Part shown: positions 59,417 to 64,000 of the stretch, one piece after another
Numbering within the stretch: the stretch's first letter is position 1
How the letters are laid out: each line of letters opens with the position of its first letter
DNA from: Scilla litardierei
Lineage: Eukaryota; Streptophyta; Magnoliopsida; Asparagales; Asparagaceae
Direction of reading: 5' to 3'
Length of the DNA: 64,000 nt
Assembly: GCA_030789695.1 (NCBI GenBank)
Contig: CM061132.1
Location: 155,788,817 to 155,852,816 of the forward strand
The notes under the pieces: generated by a model
Databases searched by the model: none
What the model was told of the DNA's origin: nothing
What the model saw: the letters and a program-made list of their open reading frames with translations, nothing else
Made by a program: the position numbers and the translations under genes

Positions 59417-61160
59417 ATGGCAGGAGGGACAAGAGGCGGCGCAACGGAAGAACGGCTTCCAGGGTTTCGTGAAGAAATCAACCGCGAGATGGAGGAATTG
59501 AAGAAAGCCATGGGCGATGATATTCAAGCATTGAAGACGGCCATGGAGATCTCCAACAAGGATCACGCCCATACGCAAGAGGACATCTAAGTCGAACTCA
59601 AACACATGAGGATCGAGGCGGCGAACACGGCGAGAGAGGTTGCACAGATTCCGACGATGATGACGATGCTCCAGACCATCTCGGCGGCTATCGGAGGAGA
59701 TCGATGCAAAAACCCGGAAGGGTTTGTCGTCGAAACGGCGGCTACCAACTCTCCAAACCAAGGCGATGGCTGGCCAAACCCTCTAGGGTTTGCGGGGGAA
59801 GGTAGCGGGGCCCACCAGGCCACCGCGACAAGCACGGCAGGCCCAACTGGGCCTGCCGGAAGCGCGACAGGCCCAACTGGGCCTGCCGAAAGTTCAACAG
59901 GCCCAGCGGGGCCTGGGGGACTCGACGGGCATTTTCGCCCCCCGGCGGCGACACCCCCTGGCGGGGGTGTCTGGAGGCCGCGCTGGAGGCGGGGCGCCCC
60001 CAACGGGGGGCGCTGGATGTTGGGCGGCCCCATTTGGGGGTGCGACAGGGTGGCGCCACAGCCTGGGCCACCCCTCCTGGGGACCCGGCGACGCGTTTTG
60101 GAGGCCCGGCGAGACCATTGAGGCCTTTTGGGGGCGTGGGGGGGGGGGTTTGTTCAGCCCCCAGGAGTGACGACGAGACCCGACGGAGGAAGATGGGCTC
60201 CCGGGATGACGATTGGGGCTCCTGCGGCCCAATTTTGGGGCCAGGGGGCCATCTGGAGGGCCGGACAGCGCCCGTTCAGCAGCACGAAGGGGCTAGGGAG
60301 CCCATTTTTGCGCAGCCACCACGACCACTGGAGTGTTTGGGGAACTACACCCCTGAGGGGGATTTAGAGAGACCTCAATGGCCTGATGAGCTGTACGAGG
60401 GAGGCGACGGAGGCCCCGGAGGGGGGCAGGGGGCGTGATGGTGCATGGAGGCGGCCGTGGGGGGTATGGAGGACAGTATGGAGACATAAACGTGGATCGA
60501 CGGCTGAAAAAGCTGAAGATGCCGACGTTTGATGGTACCGATCCTGACGGCTGGGTCTACAGAGCGGAGCGCTACTTCCAGGTGATGCAGCTTACAGAGG
60601 AGGAGGTCCTGCAGGCTATTGGGATCTACTTTGAGGGCAAGGCCCTAGCCTGGTACAGATGGAAGACAGCCCGCTCCCCCTTTCGCACTTGGGAGGAGCT
60701 TTCTTCATACCTCCTCGATAGGTTCCAGGAGAAGGCAGGAGGGGACTTCTATGTGCAGCTTTCAGCACTGCGGCAGGAGGGGACAGTTCGAGACTTCGTG
60801 AAGAGGTTCGAGAAGCTGGCCAGCAGGTTACGTGGGGTGTCCGATCAGGTGTTGATTGGGAGTTTCATGAGAGGACTGAAGCCCTCGATACGGGCGGAGC
60901 TTCGGATGCAGAGGCCCAACGACTTGGAGGATGTCCTTCGCCTGGCCCATATGGCGGAAGAGAAGCATACCGAGGAGAGGCGCCTTAGGGGGACTTGGGG
61001 TGCTCAGGGTCAGCGCAGTCTGGCAGCACCGGTCCCTCCACGCCCAGCAGCAGGAGCACCAGCGAAGCCTAGAGGAGAGGTCCGACCAGGAGTGGTACCC
61101 GGCAGACGGCTGACGGAGGCAGACATGCGGTCGAGGCGTGCAACATGATTATGCTTCTGA
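59417..61160 (+). pseudogene. Element K gag
   Basis: ATG at 59417, 12 bp after the primer site (MAGGTRGGATEERLPGF, coiled-coil-like). TAA at 59588-59590. A Pro/Gly-rich low-complexity linker (59.8-60.4 kb) contains two frame changes, the reading moving through all three frames. From 60435 the Ty3 capsid domain is clean: KMPTFDGTDPDGWVYRAERY, ALAWYRWKTA, RLRGVSDQVLIGSFMRGLKP. The knuckle has the LCFxCDEKFSPDHRC form. Two TGA codons, 61146-61148 and 61158-61160, fall immediately before and inside it. Capsid and pol share one frame. Confidence 0.85.
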
Positions 61161-64000
61161 TGCGATGAGAAGTTCAGCCCCGATCACCGATGTGCGAGCA
61201 AGTTGCTGCAGATCGTGATCGTACCCGACGAGGAGGACTATGAGGAGGAGGAGGTGGAGCCAGAGCTGACGGTCGAGGAGGAGGTGCCTGTGCACATGGA
61301 CGTAGCGGAGGTTTCCCTGAACTCTGTGGTAGGATTCACTCCGAATCATACCATGAAGTTATCAGGGACATTAGCAGAGCAGGCAGTAACCGTACTTATT
61401 GACAGTGGGGCGGCTCACAACTTCATTTCAAAGAAGTTGGTGGAGCGTCATGGGCTGGAGCTGAGCACGTTGGAGAGATTCACAGTGTTGCTGGGGACAG
61501 GGAAGATGGAGGAGAGCAAGGGGCTCTGCAAAGGGGTGTGCTTGATGCTGCAGGGCATACAGAGAGTGGAGGACTTCTTGCCGCTGGAGTTAGGGAATGT
61601 GGATGTCATTCTGGGGGTACAGTGGCTGAAGAAGTTGGGGGAGATGAAGGTGAACTGGAAGCTTCTGCGGATGAAGTTCCAGGACAGCGAGCGGACGGTG
61701 GTGCTGACCGGAGACCATACACTCTGTTTTTCGGTGGTGGCCTTCAAGGCCATTACTAGGGCGTTGCGGGATGAGGGTGAGGGGTTCCTGGTGGATTGCC
61801 AGGGGTTGTCGACTGAGGTGGAGGAGCAGCAGACAGAGACCGTAGAGGAGGTGGAGCCGGTACTAGAGCAGTACCAGGAGGTGTTTCAGAGCCCACAGGG
61901 GCTGCCTCTGAAGAGGGGACACGAGCATGCGATCGTGTTACGGGGAGATGGGGCTCCAGTCAGCGTGCGGCCATACAGATACCCGCATTCGCAGAAGGAT
62001 GAGATAGAGCGGATGGTGCGGGAGATGCTGCAGGCGGGGGTAATACAGCCCAGTGTGAGCCCTTTTTCTTCACCAGTGCTGTTGGTGAAGAAAAAGGACG
62101 GGAGTTGGAGATTCTGCGTCGATTACCGGGCGCTGAATAGGGAGACTGTCGCAGACAAGTTCCGTATTCCGGTAATTGACGAGCTGTTAGACGAGCTACA
62201 TGGGGCAGCGGTCTTTTCGAAGATCGACTTGAGAGCAGGGTACCACCGGATACTGATGCGGCCAGAGGATGTGCCGAAGACCGCTTTTCGGACCCATGAG
62301 GGGCATTACGAGTTTCTCGTCATGCCTTTTGGCTTGATGAATGCTCCGTCGACGTTCCAGGACCTCATGAACAAGGTGTTCCAGCCTTACTTACGGCGGT
62401 TCATACTTGTATTTTTTGACGACATCCTGGTCTACAGCCGGGATATGGAGGAGCACCTAGGCCATTTGGAGGTGGTATTCCAGGAGATGATGGCGAACCA
62501 GCTCTTCACCAACAGGAAGAAGTGCAGTTTCGGGCAGCTGCGGATTGAGTACTTGGGCCATGTAGTGTCGGCAGAGGGGGTTGCGACCGATAGGTCGAAG
62601 ATAGCAGCTATGCTAGATTGGCTGCTGCCTACTACACTACGAGCTTTGAGGGGCCTTTTGGTGCTGACGGGCTACTGCAGGAAGTTCGTCAAGGGCTACA
62701 GCACGATTGCTTGGCCTCTCACCGAGCAATTGAAGAAGGACGGTTTCAAGTGGGGGGGGGGGGGGGAGGAGGCCACCAAGGCGTTTGAGGCCTTGAAGGT
62801 GGCTATGAAGACGGCGCCGGTTCTAGCCTTGCCGGATTTCAGCATATCGTTCGTGGTGGAGACTGACGCCTCGGGGTACGGGCTAGGGGCGGTGCTTATG
62901 CAGGAGGGTAGGCCCATCGCCTGTTTCAGTCAGGTGCTGACAGCTAGAGCACGACTGAAATCGGTTTATGAGCGAGAGCTGATGGCCATAGTTTTCTCGG
63001 TGCAGAAGTGGCGGCCATACCTGTTGAGGAGGGAGTTCGTGGTCCGCACGGACCAGATGAGCCTCAAGTACCTACTGGAGCAGAGGCTCGTCACAGAGGA
63101 GCACCAGCATTGGTTGTCCAAGCTGGTGGGGTACCGGTTCGATATCGAGTACAGGTCCGGATTGGAGAACAAGGCTGCTGATGCCTTGTCACGACGGGAG
63201 GACTGCATCGATTTGAGGGCGCTGTCGCGGCCTATGTGGTTGGACTGGGAGACGATACTACAGGAGGCAGACGCAGATGCGGAGTTGAGGCAGCTCCGGG
63301 AGAGACTGCAGAGTGGCGAGGAGGGGCCGGCTGGGTACTCGTTAGCAGGGAGCAGATTGCTGTACCAGGGGAGGATGTTGATACCACGGAGCTCAGAGTT
63401 CATCCCGGTCCTTTTCCAGGAGTTCCACAGTTCGGTGACTGGGGGCCATTCAGGGGTACAACAGACCTATCAGAGGATGGCCAAAGAGCTATATTGGCCT
63501 GGGATGCGGAGGAGGATTGCGCGTTTAGTCGCAGCTTGTGACGTGTGCCAACGTCACAAGTACATGGCCATGGCCCCAGCAGGACTGTTACAGCCGCTGG
63601 CGTTGCCAGAGAGGGTCTGGGAGGAGGCGACGATGGACTTTATCGATGGATTACCCTGGTCAGAGGGCTACACGGTGGTATTTGTGGTGGTGGACCGCCT
63701 GAGTAAGTACGCGCACTTCATTCCGTTGAAGCACCCTTACACTGCAGTATCGGTGGATACGGCTTTCACGAGAGAGGTGATACGGTTGCATGGAGTGCCT
63801 GCTTCCATAGTGTCCGACAGGGACCAGGTTTTTATGAGCGGCTTCTGGCGGGAGCTATTCAGGGTGCAGGGTACGGTCCTGAAGAGGAGTACAGCCTACC
63901 ACCCCCAGACCGACGGCCAGACAGAGGTTGTCAACTGCAGCATAGAGACTTACTTGCGGTGCTTCGCCTCAGAGACGCCTCGTCAGTGGCATAGGTGGTT
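61161..64000 (+). CDS. Element K pol: protease, RT, RNase H, integrase (open to window end)
   Basis: Open for about 946 codons with no stop. Domains in order: aspartic protease LIDSGAAHNF (Asp-Ser-Gly at 61401-61409); RT with the VKKKDGSWRFCVDYRALN block and FDD catalytic box at 62415-62423; RNase H with ETDASGYGLGAVL; the H2C2 zinc region (GGHSGVQQTYQRM ... CDVCQRH) near 63440-63560; and the integrase core with MDFIDGLP, SDRDQVF and QTDGQTE. A run of 15 G (62752-62766) encodes four Gly in frame where the family usually has a mixed sequence. It is in frame with the upstream capsid and separated from it only by two TGA codons. The C-terminus and any chromodomain lie beyond the window. Confidence 0.9.

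Larger units (their letters stand above)
59131..64000 (+). mobile_element. Element K: chromovirus-type Ty3/gypsy, 3' part beyond the window
   Basis: 5' LTR 59131-59391 (TGTTAGGATCCC...CTCTAACA), primer site TGGTATCAGAG at 59394-59404, gag ATG at 59417, then pol running open to the window end in the integrase. Pol motifs (SKYAHFIPLKHPYTAVSV, STAYHPQTDGQTEVVN, YLRCFASE) are those of chromoviruses, most like the Reina group as I remember it. The 3' LTR and target duplication are not visible. This is the best preserved Pol in the window. Confidence 0.9.

Noticed and set aside
59587..60487. Antisense Pro/Arg-rich ORFs opposite the gag of K
   Set aside because: Mirror frames of the GC-rich gag linker without recognisable domains.

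Overview
This is a plant nuclear window built almost entirely of nested, decayed LTR retrotransposons with a few non-autonomous DNA transposons. It contains no complete host gene that I can support. The plant call rests on tRNA-iMet-type primer binding sites (TGGTATCAGAGC), Sirevirus-type and other Ty1/copia gag and pol, a chromovirus-type Ty3/gypsy element, hAT-like non-autonomous elements and a captured plant LRR gene fragment. The species cannot be named from this; an AT-rich flowering plant is the safest statement.

Layout, left to right. Element A (1-3414) is a broken copia without LTRs. It is followed by an AT-rich stretch that may hold minus-strand exons of a lost host gene (about 3.75-4.77 kb). 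Element E (about 5.3-14.0 kb, plus) is a Sirevirus-like LTR, primer site and gag; its LTR is interrupted by F (6673-12070), a complete copia with LTRs of only about 120 bp. A minus-strand Ty3/gypsy fragment (14.0-15.4 kb) follows. Element B (15892-31427, minus, target duplication CTTAT) is a Sirevirus-like element with gag but no pol. It is itself invaded by solo LTR J (18033-18920) and by I (21044-29176, target duplication AAATC), a large element with almost no coding capacity. A probable gypsy-type LTR, L (from about 31.9 kb), is split by solo LTR D (32993-34682, target duplication GATCC). Element C (35557-42494, minus, target duplication GGCAA) is a second gag-only Sirevirus-like element, with a tripled primer binding site.

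From 42.5 to 52.5 kb the sequence is a mosaic: unassigned DNA, foldback arms, a GC-rich CpG-dense patch, a GGGTACCCG-rich hAT-like element, a probable gypsy LTR, two small foldbacks, a 981-bp long-TIR foldback with nested palindromes, and a possible 5' end of a host gene. Element G (52503-57314) is a TNT1/Tork-like copia whose gag is split by a hAT-like element (53857-54878) carrying a piece of a DRT100-like LRR gene. Then come a truncated Sirevirus-like LTR (H), the start of another LTR element (P), and K (59131 to the window end). K is a chromovirus whose gag-pol frame, from the capsid on, is broken only by two stop codons at the zinc knuckle.

The main biological themes are: gag-only non-autonomous retroelements in two separate Sirevirus-like families; LTR promoters that all carry palindrome arrays built on an AGTCGRCT-like core just upstream of a TATA box; and gene capture by a DNA transposon. 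Insertion order can be read from the nesting, and four target site duplications are exact.
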